From NCBI GenBank assembly GCA_003224195.1, contig QHYP01000022.1:1-25284 (forward strand): a stretch of DNA of 25,284 bases, written 5' to 3'. The position numbers and the translations under genes are program-made. Shown in pieces: positions 1-8,568 of this stretch. The stretch comes from Acidobacteriota bacterium (GTDB lineage: Bacteria > Acidobacteriota > Terriglobia > Acidiferrales > UBA7541). Each line of letters opens with the position of its first letter. The first letter of the stretch is position 1. Below the pieces are notes generated by a model. It searched no databases. It saw only the letters and a list, made by a program, of their open reading frames with translations, and was not told the origin of the DNA.

Positions 1-1
1 T

Positions 2-79
2 CGCCTCACGGCGAGGCTGGCCGATACTGCACTGGAAGACAGCGGAGAGGCCGCCCGGACACGGAGGCCAGGCGGATAG
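2..79 (+). CDS. Possible C-terminal end of an upstream gene (partial)
   Basis: The second forward frame is open from the window edge and ends at TAG 77-79. Its last residues read RLTARLADTALEDSGEAA followed by RTRRPGG, a plausible polar C-terminus. The stop lies 32 bases before the ATG of the next gene, which would fit an operon. All three forward frames are open over most of this short stretch, so the assignment is weak and no family can be named. A small hairpin (TCGCC, loop TCAC, GGCGA) occupies bases 1-14. Confidence 0.25.
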   Translation, partial: RLTARLADTALEDSGEAARTRRPGG

Positions 80-111
80 CCTGATGCAAGCGAGATTTGG
101 GAGCTAACGGC

Positions 112-1257
112 ATGAACGGGGTGGAAATCCAAGCGAACCGAGAACGCGCGGCGGCGATGGTATGGACCGCCGGCGCGGCGGCGCCGTGCGCGGAATCGTT
201 CGAAGAAACGACTCCCGAACGCGTGTATGGCGCGCTGGCCGCTTCGTGGGCGGCCTGCGGGGCGTTTGAATGGGCGGCGCTTGGCTACTTGGCGCTGTCT
301 TCGGCGCTGATCGTGGTGTTCTCGCATCACCTGGCGCATCCGCTGCGCTTGATCGGCCTGCAGGCATCGGTGGCGTCGCTCATCCTGGCTCTCTGTTACA
401 TCGAGGCGCGCCTCGCGGCCTGCACCGCACGCCGCGGTGATTTCCCCCGTTCGGGCGCGCACGGCTTCTGGCATTTCTGGCGCCACTGGTATCCGCATCT
501 TTTCTTTCTGCTCTGCTTTGAGGAGATGGGGACGCTCGCTCATCTCGTTTACCCCGGCTGGCATGATGCGAAGTTGATTGCGTTTGATACCTGGCTCACC
601 GGAGTGAATCCATCCTTGTGGCTCGAGCGCTTCGCGCACCCGGCGCTGAACGAGTTTATGCAGTTCGCCTATCTCACCTACTTTCTCTATTTGCTGATTC
701 TCGGCGGAATTCTCTATTACCGGCGCGAATGGGAAGCGTATTGGGCCGTGATGACATATTCCGTCGTGGGCTACGCGTTCGGGTACGTCATCGCCATTCT
801 GTTTCCGGTGCAAAGCCCGTGGTTCACCCTCGCAGGGATGTGGCACGGGGACCTCGCCGGCGGGCCGTTCACGGCGCTGATCAATCTCATTGAGAAGTGC
901 GGCCGCGTGCATGGCGCGGCGTTTCCTTCGCAGCACGTAGCCGGAGCGATGGCGGCATTGTGCGGCGCGTGGCGGCACCGGCGGTGGCTCTTCTGGACCT
1001 TTCTGCCGTTTGTGCTGTGCATGTGCGTTTCGACGGTGTACGTGCGGAATCACTACGTCGCGGATGTGCTCGCCGGGATGGTTACGGGAACCCTGGGGTA
1101 CGTGATCGGCGGCTGGGTGATCCGAGCGCCAGGGGCCTTCGACCGCGAACGAGACCCATCCGCTACAGCTCATTTCGCCGACGATGCCACTGGTGCGCAG
1201 TTTCGTAGGTACGGGCGATGCAGAGCAGAAGATTCTCGCCGGTCGCAGCGCCAATGA
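112..1257 (+). CDS. PAP2-superfamily membrane phosphatase (inositolphosphotransferase/Aur1-like)
   Basis: This 381-residue integral membrane protein has about six hydrophobic segments, roughly at residues 55-75, 83-100, 128-140, 183-204, 213-233 and 292-335. Two PAP2 signature motifs are visible. One is the PSxH motif as FPSQH (residues 271-275). The other is the final motif STVYVRNHYVAD, whose His314 and Asp318 would complete the acid-phosphatase/phosphotransferase centre. The usual SR of that motif is ST here, as in Aur1/Ipt1-like members. A lipid phosphate or phosphoinositol-type lipid headgroup is the likely substrate, but it cannot be specified. I chose ATG 112 over an in-frame TTG at 97 because GGGAG (99-103) sits 8 bases before it. 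The last 95 bases run antisense into the convergent amidase gene, so the polar tail after about residue 350 may be dispensable. Confidence 0.85.
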   Translation: MNGVEIQANRERAAAMVWTAGAAAPCAESFEETTPERVYGALAASWAACGAFEWAALGYLALSSALIVVFSHHLAHPLRLIGLQASVASLILALCYIEARLAACTARRGDFPRSGAHGFWHFWRHWYPHLFFLLCFEEMGTLAHLVYPGWHDAKLIAFDTWLTGVNPSLWLERFAHPALNEFMQFAYLTYFLYLLILGGILYYRREWEAYWAVMTYSVVGYAFGYVIAILFPVQSPWFTLAGMWHGDLAGGPFTALINLIEKCGRVHGAAFPSQHVAGAMAALCGAWRHRRWLFWTFLPFVLCMCVSTVYVRNHYVADVLAGMVTGTLGYVIGGWVIRAPGAFDRERDPSATAHFADDATGAQFRRYGRCRAEDSRRSQRQ

Positions 1258-2581
1258 GCTGCAGGCCGATCGGAAGACCTGCGGGAGTGAAGCCGCACGG
1301 GATGGAGATCGCGGGAACACCGGCGAGATTCGCCGGACGGTTCAGACGAAGTAAGAGCGCGCGTGTGGGCCGGTTCTTCTCGCCGATGCGCGTGGTTTCC
1401 TCACCAATGAGCGGCGCTGCGATCGGCGTCGTGGGAACGGCCAGCGCATCGACGCCCGCATCCTCCATAGCCAAGCGAAGTTGTTGGATAAATTTCTCCC
1501 GCAGATCAAGAGCCTGGAGATAGGCCGTAGCGAGAACTTTCGCGCCCATCTGCAGGCGGACTCGAACGTCTTCGCCGTATTCCTCTGCGCGCGCCGGAAA
1601 CCAGCCGGATTGCTGGTGGTAATACGCGGCCTCAGCCAAGGCGATCTGGTTGCCGGCGTCTTCCGTGTCCTTGAGGATTGGAATGGAGACTTCCTTCGTC
1701 GCTGCGCCGATCCCGCGCAGAGAGCGAATTGCTTCATCGAACAGGAGCCGGACGTCTTCCGAAATCAGATCGAAGAAAAACTCGCTGGGCACACCAAGAC
1801 GGAACTTCCGCGACTTCATTGAGGTTTTTTGAATCGATGTGAGAGGCCGCTCACGCTTGCCGCGTACAAAAATAGCGTCCAAGAGGATGGCGGCGTCGCG
1901 TGCTGTCCGGGCCAGCGGCCCTACGCAGTCCAGCCGGGGAGAAAGAGGAATCACTCCCTCCACCGAGACTCGGCCGAGTGTGGGCTTCAGGCCCACGACA
2001 CCGCAGAGGGCCGCGGGGATGCGGATGGAGCCGCCGGTGTCCGTGCCGATGCTGCCGTAGCATAGACCCGCGGCAACGGCAGCGGCGGAGCCGCCGCTCG
2101 AACCCCCGGCGATGCGCCCGAGGTCCCAAGGATTGCGCACCGGTCCGAAGTGCGGATTGTTCGACGTAACACCGTAAGCGAACTCATGCATGTTGGTCTT
2201 GCCGAGAATCACGGCTCCGGCCTTCTTCAAGAGGCCAACGAGTAGGGCGTCTTCTTTCGGGACAAAATCACTCAGAATTTTCGAGCCCGCGGTCGTATGA
2301 ATGCCTGCCGTGCAGATGTTGTCTTTGAGCGAGATGGGGATGCCGTGGAGCGAGCCGCGATCGCGGCGTTTTCCGCGCGGGCCAAGCAATTCGCGCTCGG
2401 CTTGGCGCGCCTGCTCAAGAGCAAATTCCGCCGGGACCGTGATGTAAGCATTCAGCTTCGGATTCAGCCGCTCGATGCGCTCGAGCATCAACTGCGTAAG
2501 CTCAACGGGAGAGAGCTTGCTTTTGCGAAAGAGGCGGGCGACTTCTTCAATCGAGGCAAACGCGAGATCGGCGTCATTCAT
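1163..2581 (-). CDS. Amidase signature family protein, GatA-like
   Basis: This 472-residue cytoplasmic amidase has the complete Ser-cisSer-Lys machinery. Lys86 lies in ISLKDN, the Ser161/Ser162 pair in GGSSGGS, and the nucleophile Ser185 in GTDTGGSIR. Length and C-terminus (TYETAHQWHRRR) match GatA-type proteins. Authentic GatA of the tRNA-dependent amidotransferase usually has a MDEFAMGSS-like stretch and FASSLDQIGP; here these read MHEFAYGVTSNN and LSPRLDCVGP, and no gatB or gatC is adjacent. A stand-alone amidase acting on an unknown amide is therefore at least as likely as GatA. The ATG at 2581 gives the expected N-terminus, but no strong ribosome-binding site precedes it. The gene starts 40 bases after the lptD stop on the same strand, so co-transcription is possible. 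Its 3' end overlaps the PAP2 gene convergently. Confidence 0.88.
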   Translation of the reverse strand: MNDADLAFASIEEVARLFRKSKLSPVELTQLMLERIERLNPKLNAYITVPAEFALEQARQAERELLGPRGKRRDRGSLHGIPISLKDNICTAGIHTTAGSKILSDFVPKEDALLVGLLKKAGAVILGKTNMHEFAYGVTSNNPHFGPVRNPWDLGRIAGGSSGGSAAAVAAGLCYGSIGTDTGGSIRIPAALCGVVGLKPTLGRVSVEGVIPLSPRLDCVGPLARTARDAAILLDAIFVRGKRERPLTSIQKTSMKSRKFRLGVPSEFFFDLISEDVRLLFDEAIRSLRGIGAATKEVSIPILKDTEDAGNQIALAEAAYYHQQSGWFPARAEEYGEDVRVRLQMGAKVLATAYLQALDLREKFIQQLRLAMEDAGVDALAVPTTPIAAPLIGEETTRIGEKNRPTRALLLRLNRPANLAGVPAISIPCGFTPAGLPIGLQLIGAATGENLLLCIARTYETAHQWHRRRNEL

Positions 2582-2621
2582 TGGTGGAAGTCGAAAATGC
2601 CGGCCTGAAAGCCGGGGAACC

Positions 2622-4940
2622 CTAGAAAATCCTTTCCTGGCGGCGCAGATTGCCGAACGTTCCGATGTTCGCGAGGATCAGCGCCACGCGGAACTGGTTT
2701 TCCGTGCGCACCTGGCCGAGCGCGATGCGGCGGTATTCGAGCGCGATGCCGCAGCAGCCGCCGTTGTAGCTGATCTGCACAAGCTGGTTCTGCAGGGCGT
2801 GGTTGGTCAGATCGTAGCTGACGCCGCCGGTGGCGCTGAGGCCCTTGCGGTTCAACTCCCCGTAACCAATGAGGCCGCGGATCTGGTTCGAGAGCGGCTG
2901 CAGGATGGGGTTCGCATCGAGGCGGAAGTGCGCAATCGTGGCGTAAAACTGGCTGTAGGGCTTCACTTTCAGGAGCGTACCGAAGGTCGTGAGCTTTCGC
3001 CGCTGGTTATCGTATTCGACGATCTCCTCCGCGTCGTAGCGCCCTCCCGGTGTGACCTTGAAATCGCTCACGATGGGGGACCAGTTGCGCGGGCCGTCGG
3101 CAAAAGCGAAGGGCGTAATGGAATTGAGCGCCTGAAAGACGTTGCGCGTCCCGGGAGCAATCGCGCCGCCGAAGGTCGGATCAAAGAAATGCTTTTGCAC
3201 GATGCGCCAGGAAAAAAGCTCCTCGGGCTGATTGTCGCCTTCCTTGCGAAAGAGTCTCTGTGTGATCCCGTATTCGACCTCGCTTGTATCCGTGAGCGTG
3301 GCGTCGGAATCGAAGCGGATGAAGCGCCCGAAATCGTTCACGCCGGTCACGTACCGGTAGATGACGCCCGGCTCGACGGTGTGTTTCCATTTTCTGTTTG
3401 ATTTGGGCCGCTCGAAAATTTTCTCGAGCGACGGCGGGCGGAAGTCCAGCGCGAATTCGCCAGTGTTGCGGGTGATGGCTTGCGGATTGACCGCGCCCGT
3501 CGCATCGAGCGAAGCACCGTACCGCGTGCCGCGAAACGCCGCCGTCGTCGTCAAACTGAGCCACGGCCCCGCGTGGAGCGGCACGGTGACGCGCGGCGCA
3601 AACTCCTCGCGCTCGACCATGCCGGGCGTGTCGAGATTGGGATCTTCGCGGTGCACGGCATCGGCAAACGCGGCGAGGCCAAAATACACGGGCACGCGCT
3701 TCCACGGCGATTGATCCACGGAACTGAAGCGCGCCTCCGGCGCATTCCGCAGCATGACGGTGATCGGCGGCGCCGTGCGGGTGGGCGCGCTGAGAAAGCT
3801 GCGGTCGCTGAGGTCCGCAAAGTTGAGGCTGAAGCCGCGAAAATTGTTGGTGAGGAAAAGCGCGCTGCGAACTTCGGCGTTGATGGCGTCACCGTAGGTA
3901 TCGGCAAAAGCGAGGCGGAAGGTCAGCGAAGAAAGTTCATTTGCATCGATGACGGCGCGCCAGCCCTTCGGAAGAAGCGATTGCACCTCGAACTGCTGTT
4001 GATGCCCGCCCTGCGGGTTGCGCACGCCGTTTGAATCCTTCAGGCCGCGGTCAATCACGCCGAAATAGTCGTAATGGATAGACGTGTTTTCCCACGGCCG
4101 CGCGCGGAATTCGCCGCGTTCGGCGGAGCCCCGCCGGCTGAGAAGCTGCCCGGAGAGGGTCGTGTCCATCCACTCGAAGGGCGCCCAGTAGAACGCGTCG
4201 CCCAGGATAAATCCCTTGCGCGAGCTGTTGCCGATGTCGGGAATCAGAAACCCCGACTGGCGCACTTTGCGGCCCGCGGGCGCCGTGGCGTAAGGCAGCC
4301 AGATCAGCGGCACACGAAACATTCGAAAATTGGCGTTGACGAGGGCGACGTTTTTCTCGAGGCGAATGCGCGCGCGCGGCGCGTAAAACTTCCACTTCGG
4401 CCGCTCCGGATCGCAGACGGTCACCCAGGCGCCTCGAACGATGTAAAGGCTCTCGTCCACGCGCTCGACTTCTTTCGCTTCGAAGTAGAGCGGATTGTCC
4501 GTGACGAGCAGGCTGCTGTTGGGACGCCGCTCGATCTTCACCGAGCCGCGAACCTTTTGGAAAACGCCATGGCCCGTGCGCACGTTGTAGGCCGCCTGGT
4601 CACCATCGAGATGTTGATTCGCGTAGTCGAACTGGACGTGGCCGCTCGCAACCGCTTCTTTCGTCTTTTCATTGAATTCCACGTGGTCGGCGCGCAGCCG
4701 CGCGCCCTCATAAGTGATGTCCACATCGCCGTCGGCGATAAACAGATCGCCGCGCCGGCTCTGCGTCACTGCCGAGAGATTTACGATGCCGCCTTTGCCG
4801 GAGGGAAGACGGGCTTGTTGCCGTTCGGCGCTCTCGCCGAAAAGAGGGGCCGTCAGCAGGAGAACCAGGCACGCGCCCAAAAGAAGCGCGCGGAGAGGGG
4901 AACATAACGGCGATTCAGCAAACCGGTTCTCGGGAAACAT
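2622..4940 (-). CDS. lptD: LPS-assembly outer-membrane protein LptD
   Basis: The 772-residue protein matches LptD in size (784 in E. coli) and order. A signal peptide (hydrophobic core about residues 17-34, ending APLFG/ES) is followed by an OstA/LptA-like periplasmic domain (about 50-160) and a long beta-barrel domain to the C-terminus, which ends in NIGTFGNLRRQERIF. LptD inserts lipopolysaccharide into the outer leaflet of the outer membrane together with LptE. The adjacent cysteines typical of the family are present (Cys729-Cys730 in NGGCCGIALEYRR), as is a counterpart of the second N-terminal cysteine (Cys176, VTVCDPERPKW). No counterpart of the first (E. coli Cys31) exists in the mature part. 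The start is ATG 4940; ATG 4973 would add 11 residues, and neither has a clear Shine-Dalgarno. A longer open frame upstream is arginine-rich and runs antisense into the next gene, so it was excluded. Confidence 0.93.
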   Translation of the reverse strand: MFPENRFAESPLCSPLRALLLGACLVLLLTAPLFGESAERQQARLPSGKGGIVNLSAVTQSRRGDLFIADGDVDITYEGARLRADHVEFNEKTKEAVASGHVQFDYANQHLDGDQAAYNVRTGHGVFQKVRGSVKIERRPNSSLLVTDNPLYFEAKEVERVDESLYIVRGAWVTVCDPERPKWKFYAPRARIRLEKNVALVNANFRMFRVPLIWLPYATAPAGRKVRQSGFLIPDIGNSSRKGFILGDAFYWAPFEWMDTTLSGQLLSRRGSAERGEFRARPWENTSIHYDYFGVIDRGLKDSNGVRNPQGGHQQQFEVQSLLPKGWRAVIDANELSSLTFRLAFADTYGDAINAEVRSALFLTNNFRGFSLNFADLSDRSFLSAPTRTAPPITVMLRNAPEARFSSVDQSPWKRVPVYFGLAAFADAVHREDPNLDTPGMVEREEFAPRVTVPLHAGPWLSLTTTAAFRGTRYGASLDATGAVNPQAITRNTGEFALDFRPPSLEKIFERPKSNRKWKHTVEPGVIYRYVTGVNDFGRFIRFDSDATLTDTSEVEYGITQRLFRKEGDNQPEELFSWRIVQKHFFDPTFGGAIAPGTRNVFQALNSITPFAFADGPRNWSPIVSDFKVTPGGRYDAEEIVEYDNQRRKLTTFGTLLKVKPYSQFYATIAHFRLDANPILQPLSNQIRGLIGYGELNRKGLSATGGVSYDLTNHALQNQLVQISYNGGCCGIALEYRRIALGQVRTENQFRVALILANIGTFGNLRRQERIF

Positions 4941-5151
4941 GCAATCCGTAAAAGCAATGCGCAAGCCTAGCATGCAGCTTGCTGGATGTGTAGGGCGAGC
5001 CGATCGTTGCCCGGCACGAACGGCGTAACGCCGCGTCCGCCGCGCGCGTCTGTTGGAACGCAGGGAGCCAACTGCCCTTCCAGAAACAAATGATGCGGCG
5101 CGGCCGCGGGAGCGGTAAGATTCCCGCCCTTGCGTGCAGAGGAGGACGATC
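4941..5151. other. Divergent intergenic region between lptD and the Asp-box protein gene
   Basis: This 211-base spacer must hold the promoters of both flanking genes, but I found no convincing -35/-10 pair. It contains a perfect hairpin (CGGCG, loop TAA, CGCCG; 5021-5033) and a bulged dyad (TGGAA 5054-5058 with TTCCA 5078-5082, plus GGG 5063-5065 with CCC 5075-5077). No open frame in it looks coding. Confidence 0.4.
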
Positions 5152-8100
5152 ATGTTTCGCCGTTCGTGTGGACTCGGGTGGTTTCTGACCCTCCTTCTGG
5201 CGGGCACCGGCGGGCCTGCTGCCGTTGCCGCGGCGGACCAGCCGAATCCGGCCGACAAGTTGAAGAACCTCGAGTTCCGCGAGATCGGCCCGGCAGTGAT
5301 GGGCGGCCGCATCGACGCGTTCGCCGTGGTCGAGAACAACCCCAACATCGTCTATGTCGGCACGGCGTCCGGGGGAATTTGGAAGTCCACGAACAACGGA
5401 ACAACCTTCGAACCGGTCTTCGACAAGGAAGACGTCTCGACGATCGGCGACATCGAGATCGCGCCGTCCGATCCCTCCATCGTGTGGGTCGGCACGGGTG
5501 AGCAAAATAACCGTCAGAGTTCTTCGTGGGGCGACGGAGTGTATAAATCGCTCGATGGCGGGAAGACTTGGAAGAAAATGGGCCTCGAAGCGACGCACCA
5601 TATCGGCCGCATCGCGATCGACCCGAAAAATCCGGATGTGGTGTATGTCGCGGCACTCGGCCATCTGTGGGGACCGAATCTGGAGCGCGGCGTGTATAAA
5701 ACGGCCGACGGCGGCAAGACGTGGGCTCAAGTGCTGAAAATCAACGACGACACCGGCGTCGTGGACATTGCCATGGACCGCGAGAGCCCGAACATCCTCT
5801 ACGCTGCAGCCTACGAGCGGCGCCGCACTCCGTTCGGATTCAACGGCGGCGGCCCCGATGGCGGAATCTACAAAACCGTGGACGGCGGAACCACGTGGAA
5901 GAAGCTGACGAAAGGCCTGCCTTACGAGAGCGGCGGCGACGTTGGCCGCATCGGTTTGGCAGTTTATCGCCGCGATCCGAACATCATCTATGCGCTCATC
6001 CAACACGGGAAGGGCGGCACGTACCGTAGCGAGGACAAGGGCGAGACGTGGAAAAAGATGGGCGACACCGACCCACGCCCGTCCTACTACAGCCAAATCC
6101 GGATTGATCCCAACAACGACCTGCGCCTGTGGGTCCTCGGCGCGCAGATGTTCTACTCCGAGGACGGCGGGAAAACGTTCGCCACGCAGCGCGTGCGCGG
6201 CATCCACGGCGATTTCCACGACGTGTGGATCGATCCCGCCGATTCAAATCGCATGCTGGCCGGCTCGGATGGCGGCATCCACTGGAGCTACGACGCCGGC
6301 AAGTCATGGGACTTCGTGAACACGATTGCCATCGGGCAGTTCTATGAGATCGCGTTGGACCTCGAGAAGCCCTATCACATCTGCGGCGGCTTGCAGGACA
6401 ACGGGAGCTGGTGCGGCCCGAGCCAGTCGCTCGCGCGCGACGGCATCGACAATGAAGACTGGTTCGTCATCCACGGCGGCGACGGCTTCTATGCGCAACT
6501 CGATCCCGTGGAGCCGTGGATCGTCTATACCGAATCGCAGGACGGCCACATTTCGCGGCGCGACCTGCACACCATGCAGGCGCGCTCGATCATGCCGGAG
6601 GCAAAAGAAGGCGAGCCGCACTACCGCTTCCAGTGGAATTCGCCCGTGCTCGTTTCCGCGCACGATCACAAGACGATCTATTACGGCGGCAATTACCTCT
6701 TCAAGTCCGCTGACCGCGGCGATTCCTGGACGAGGCTTGGCGGCGACTTGACCACGGGAGCCGACCGCAACAAGCTGCCGATCTTCGGCAAGGTGCCTGA
6801 CAAAAACACACTCTCGCGAGCCGACGGCGTGCAAGAGTATCCGTGTATCACCACCATCAGCGAATCGCCGCTCACCCCGAACGTGTTATGGGCTGGAACC
6901 GACGACGGCAACCTCCAAGTGACGCGCGACGCCGGTAAGACCTGGAAGAATGTTGCGTCGCGTGTGCCTGGCCTGCCGAAAGGAACCTACGTCAGCCGCG
7001 TGGTCGCGTCGAAGTATGGCGAAGGCACAGCCTACGCTGCCTTCGACGGACACCGCGCCGACGACTACAACGTGTACATCTACATGACCGCGGATTACGG
7101 CGAAACCTGGAAAGCCATCCGCAACGGCATCCCGAATTCGGGCGGGAGCGTCCACGTCGTGCGCGAGCACCCGCGCAATCCGAACCTGCTTTTCGCCGGA
7201 ACGGAGTTCGGACTGTGGGTTTCGTGGGACCACGGAGCGAACTGGACCGCGCTGAAAATGAATTTCCCCACCGTGCCGGTGGACGACATCCAGATTCAAT
7301 CGCGCGAGAACGATCTCGTCCTGGCCACACACGGCCGTTCGATCTGGATTTTCGATGACCTGACGCCGATCGAAAAGCTGAGCTCCGACGTGATGAATTC
7401 CGACCTGTCCGTCTTCGACGTGCGCCCGGCGACCCTCTGGCGTTTGCGCCAGCGGCCCTGGAGCGCCGGGCAGAAAAAGTTCACCGGCAAGAATCCGCCC
7501 GAAGGTGCGTTGCTCAGCTACTACCTGAAAGACGCCGTGCCGCCGGAGACGCCGAAGGAGGGTTCGGACGAGAAAGACGCCGCGGCCACGCCACCGAAGA
7601 AAGAAGGTAAGGTCAAGATCACCATCACCGACAAAGACGGAAAACTCGTCCGCGAAATGGACGGGCCCGGTGCTGCCGGCGTCAACCGCGTGAACTGGGA
7701 CCTGCGCTACAACGCCGCCGACGAGCCGACGCCCGAACAGCGCCAGGCCATGGAAGCGGGCTATGCATTTGGTCCGCGCGGACCGCTGGTCGAGCCGGGC
7801 GAATACACATTCAAAGTGAAAGCGGGCGCAAAGGAAGCCACGCAGAAAGCCGTCGCGGAGGAAGATACGCGCGTTTCGATTTCCGCGGCAGACCGCGCGG
7901 CCAGGCACGAAGCGATCATGAAGCTCTATGAACTCGCAAAGAGTACCGCCAAGGACCGCAAGACAGTCGCCGGATTGAAAGAGGCGCTGACCACCGCGCG
8001 CGATCAGTGGAAAAAAAATGCGGCCGCGCCCGGCGGAACGAAAATCCCGGAAGACATTCGCAAGTCAGCCGAAGAGCTCCAGAAAAAAGTGGATGCGCTT

Positions 8101-8424
8101 GAGGAAAAATTCCTGCGGCCGCAACAAGGGCTCGGGAACGCGGGCCCGCCGCTCGAATGGAAGCCGGATCCGCTCCCGAATCGCGCTCAGGAATTGATCG
8201 GCGACCTGGACGGCTTCGTGGCCGCTCCGGGCGGTCAGCAGAAAGAGAGAATCGCCGAGCTGGAGACGCTCGTTGCGCAAGCTTCGACGGAAGTGAAGAA
8301 GCTGGTCGATGAAGATTTGGCGGCGCTGAACAAAAAGATGAACGAGGCGGGGATCCCGCACATTGTTCCTTCGTCAACGCCGCAAAGGCGCGGGCCGAGC
8401 GACGACGGCGAATCCGAGCGATAG
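5152..8424 (+). CDS. Secreted sortilin/VPS10-type Asp-box beta-propeller protein
   Basis: This 1090-residue protein begins with a signal peptide (MFRRSCGLGWFLTLLLAG, cleavage probably near AVAAADQ). About eleven BNR/Asp-box repeats of the type S-x-D-x-G-x-T-W follow, for example KSLDGGKTW, KTADGGKTW, KTVDGGTTW, RSEDKGETW, YSEDGGKTF, KSADRGDSW and VTRDAGKTW. They indicate one or two large beta-propellers over about residues 30-770. A segment at about 815-895 (ITITDKDGKLVREM through EPGEYTFKVKAG) resembles a FlgD/Ig-like domain, and the rest (about 905-1090) is helical and charged. Such proteins are often labelled glycosyl hydrolases, but sialidase-type catalytic residues cannot be demonstrated here and the substrate is unknown. 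ATG 5152 follows AGAGGAGGA (5138-5146) closely, which excludes the in-frame GTG at 5134. The next large secreted gene lies 144 bases downstream on the same strand. Confidence 0.85.
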   Translation: MFRRSCGLGWFLTLLLAGTGGPAAVAAADQPNPADKLKNLEFREIGPAVMGGRIDAFAVVENNPNIVYVGTASGGIWKSTNNGTTFEPVFDKEDVSTIGDIEIAPSDPSIVWVGTGEQNNRQSSSWGDGVYKSLDGGKTWKKMGLEATHHIGRIAIDPKNPDVVYVAALGHLWGPNLERGVYKTADGGKTWAQVLKINDDTGVVDIAMDRESPNILYAAAYERRRTPFGFNGGGPDGGIYKTVDGGTTWKKLTKGLPYESGGDVGRIGLAVYRRDPNIIYALIQHGKGGTYRSEDKGETWKKMGDTDPRPSYYSQIRIDPNNDLRLWVLGAQMFYSEDGGKTFATQRVRGIHGDFHDVWIDPADSNRMLAGSDGGIHWSYDAGKSWDFVNTIAIGQFYEIALDLEKPYHICGGLQDNGSWCGPSQSLARDGIDNEDWFVIHGGDGFYAQLDPVEPWIVYTESQDGHISRRDLHTMQARSIMPEAKEGEPHYRFQWNSPVLVSAHDHKTIYYGGNYLFKSADRGDSWTRLGGDLTTGADRNKLPIFGKVPDKNTLSRADGVQEYPCITTISESPLTPNVLWAGTDDGNLQVTRDAGKTWKNVASRVPGLPKGTYVSRVVASKYGEGTAYAAFDGHRADDYNVYIYMTADYGETWKAIRNGIPNSGGSVHVVREHPRNPNLLFAGTEFGLWVSWDHGANWTALKMNFPTVPVDDIQIQSRENDLVLATHGRSIWIFDDLTPIEKLSSDVMNSDLSVFDVRPATLWRLRQRPWSAGQKKFTGKNPPEGALLSYYLKDAVPPETPKEGSDEKDAAATPPKKEGKVKITITDKDGKLVREMDGPGAAGVNRVNWDLRYNAADEPTPEQRQAMEAGYAFGPRGPLVEPGEYTFKVKAGAKEATQKAVAEEDTRVSISAADRAARHEAIMKLYELAKSTAKDRKTVAGLKEALTTARDQWKKNAAAPGGTKIPEDIRKSAEELQKKVDALEEKFLRPQQGLGNAGPPLEWKPDPLPNRAQELIGDLDGFVAAPGGQQKERIAELETLVAQASTEVKKLVDEDLAALNKKMNEAGIPHIVPSSTPQRRGPSDDGESER

Positions 8425-8486
8425 CAGACCGCGAGAGGCGCAGGGAAGTCGCGCGTCTAACCTCTAACGAAGGGGTTGGGTGTTTG

Positions 8487-8507
8487 GGCCGAGCCATGGG
8501 TTCGGCC
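8487..8507 (+). other. Hairpin between the two large secreted-protein genes
   Basis: GGCCGA (8487-8492) pairs perfectly with TCGGCC (8502-8507) across a 9-base loop. It lies between the stop at 8424 and the next start at 8569. No T-run follows directly, so a rho-independent terminator is not supported. Attenuation or mRNA processing between the two genes is possible. Confidence 0.3.
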
Positions 8508-8568
8508 TGCGGAGTCGGTCGGGATTCTTTCTACAGCTTCAACAATTCAGACGGAGGGACGGTAAAAC

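Noticed and set aside
1..111. Tail of a riboswitch or structured RNA at the left edge
   Set aside because: CACTGGAAG and a later GCCAGG faintly recall cobalamin elements, but the conserved core is missing and the downstream gene is not B12-related.
1163..2581. Assigning the symbol gatA
   Set aside because: The catalytic triad is present, but GatA-specific stretches differ and gatB/gatC are not adjacent, so only the amidase family is supported.
4941..5348. N-terminal extension of LptD to 5348
   Set aside because: It is Arg-rich, overlaps the start of the Asp-box protein gene antisense, and places the signal peptide over 150 residues inside the protein.
4915..6219. 434-residue minus-strand frame opposite the Asp-box protein
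   Set aside because: It mirrors the codon pattern of a well-supported gene in GC-rich DNA and has no family features or ribosome-binding site; the same holds for the long minus-strand frames at 8539-9786 and 10105-11226.
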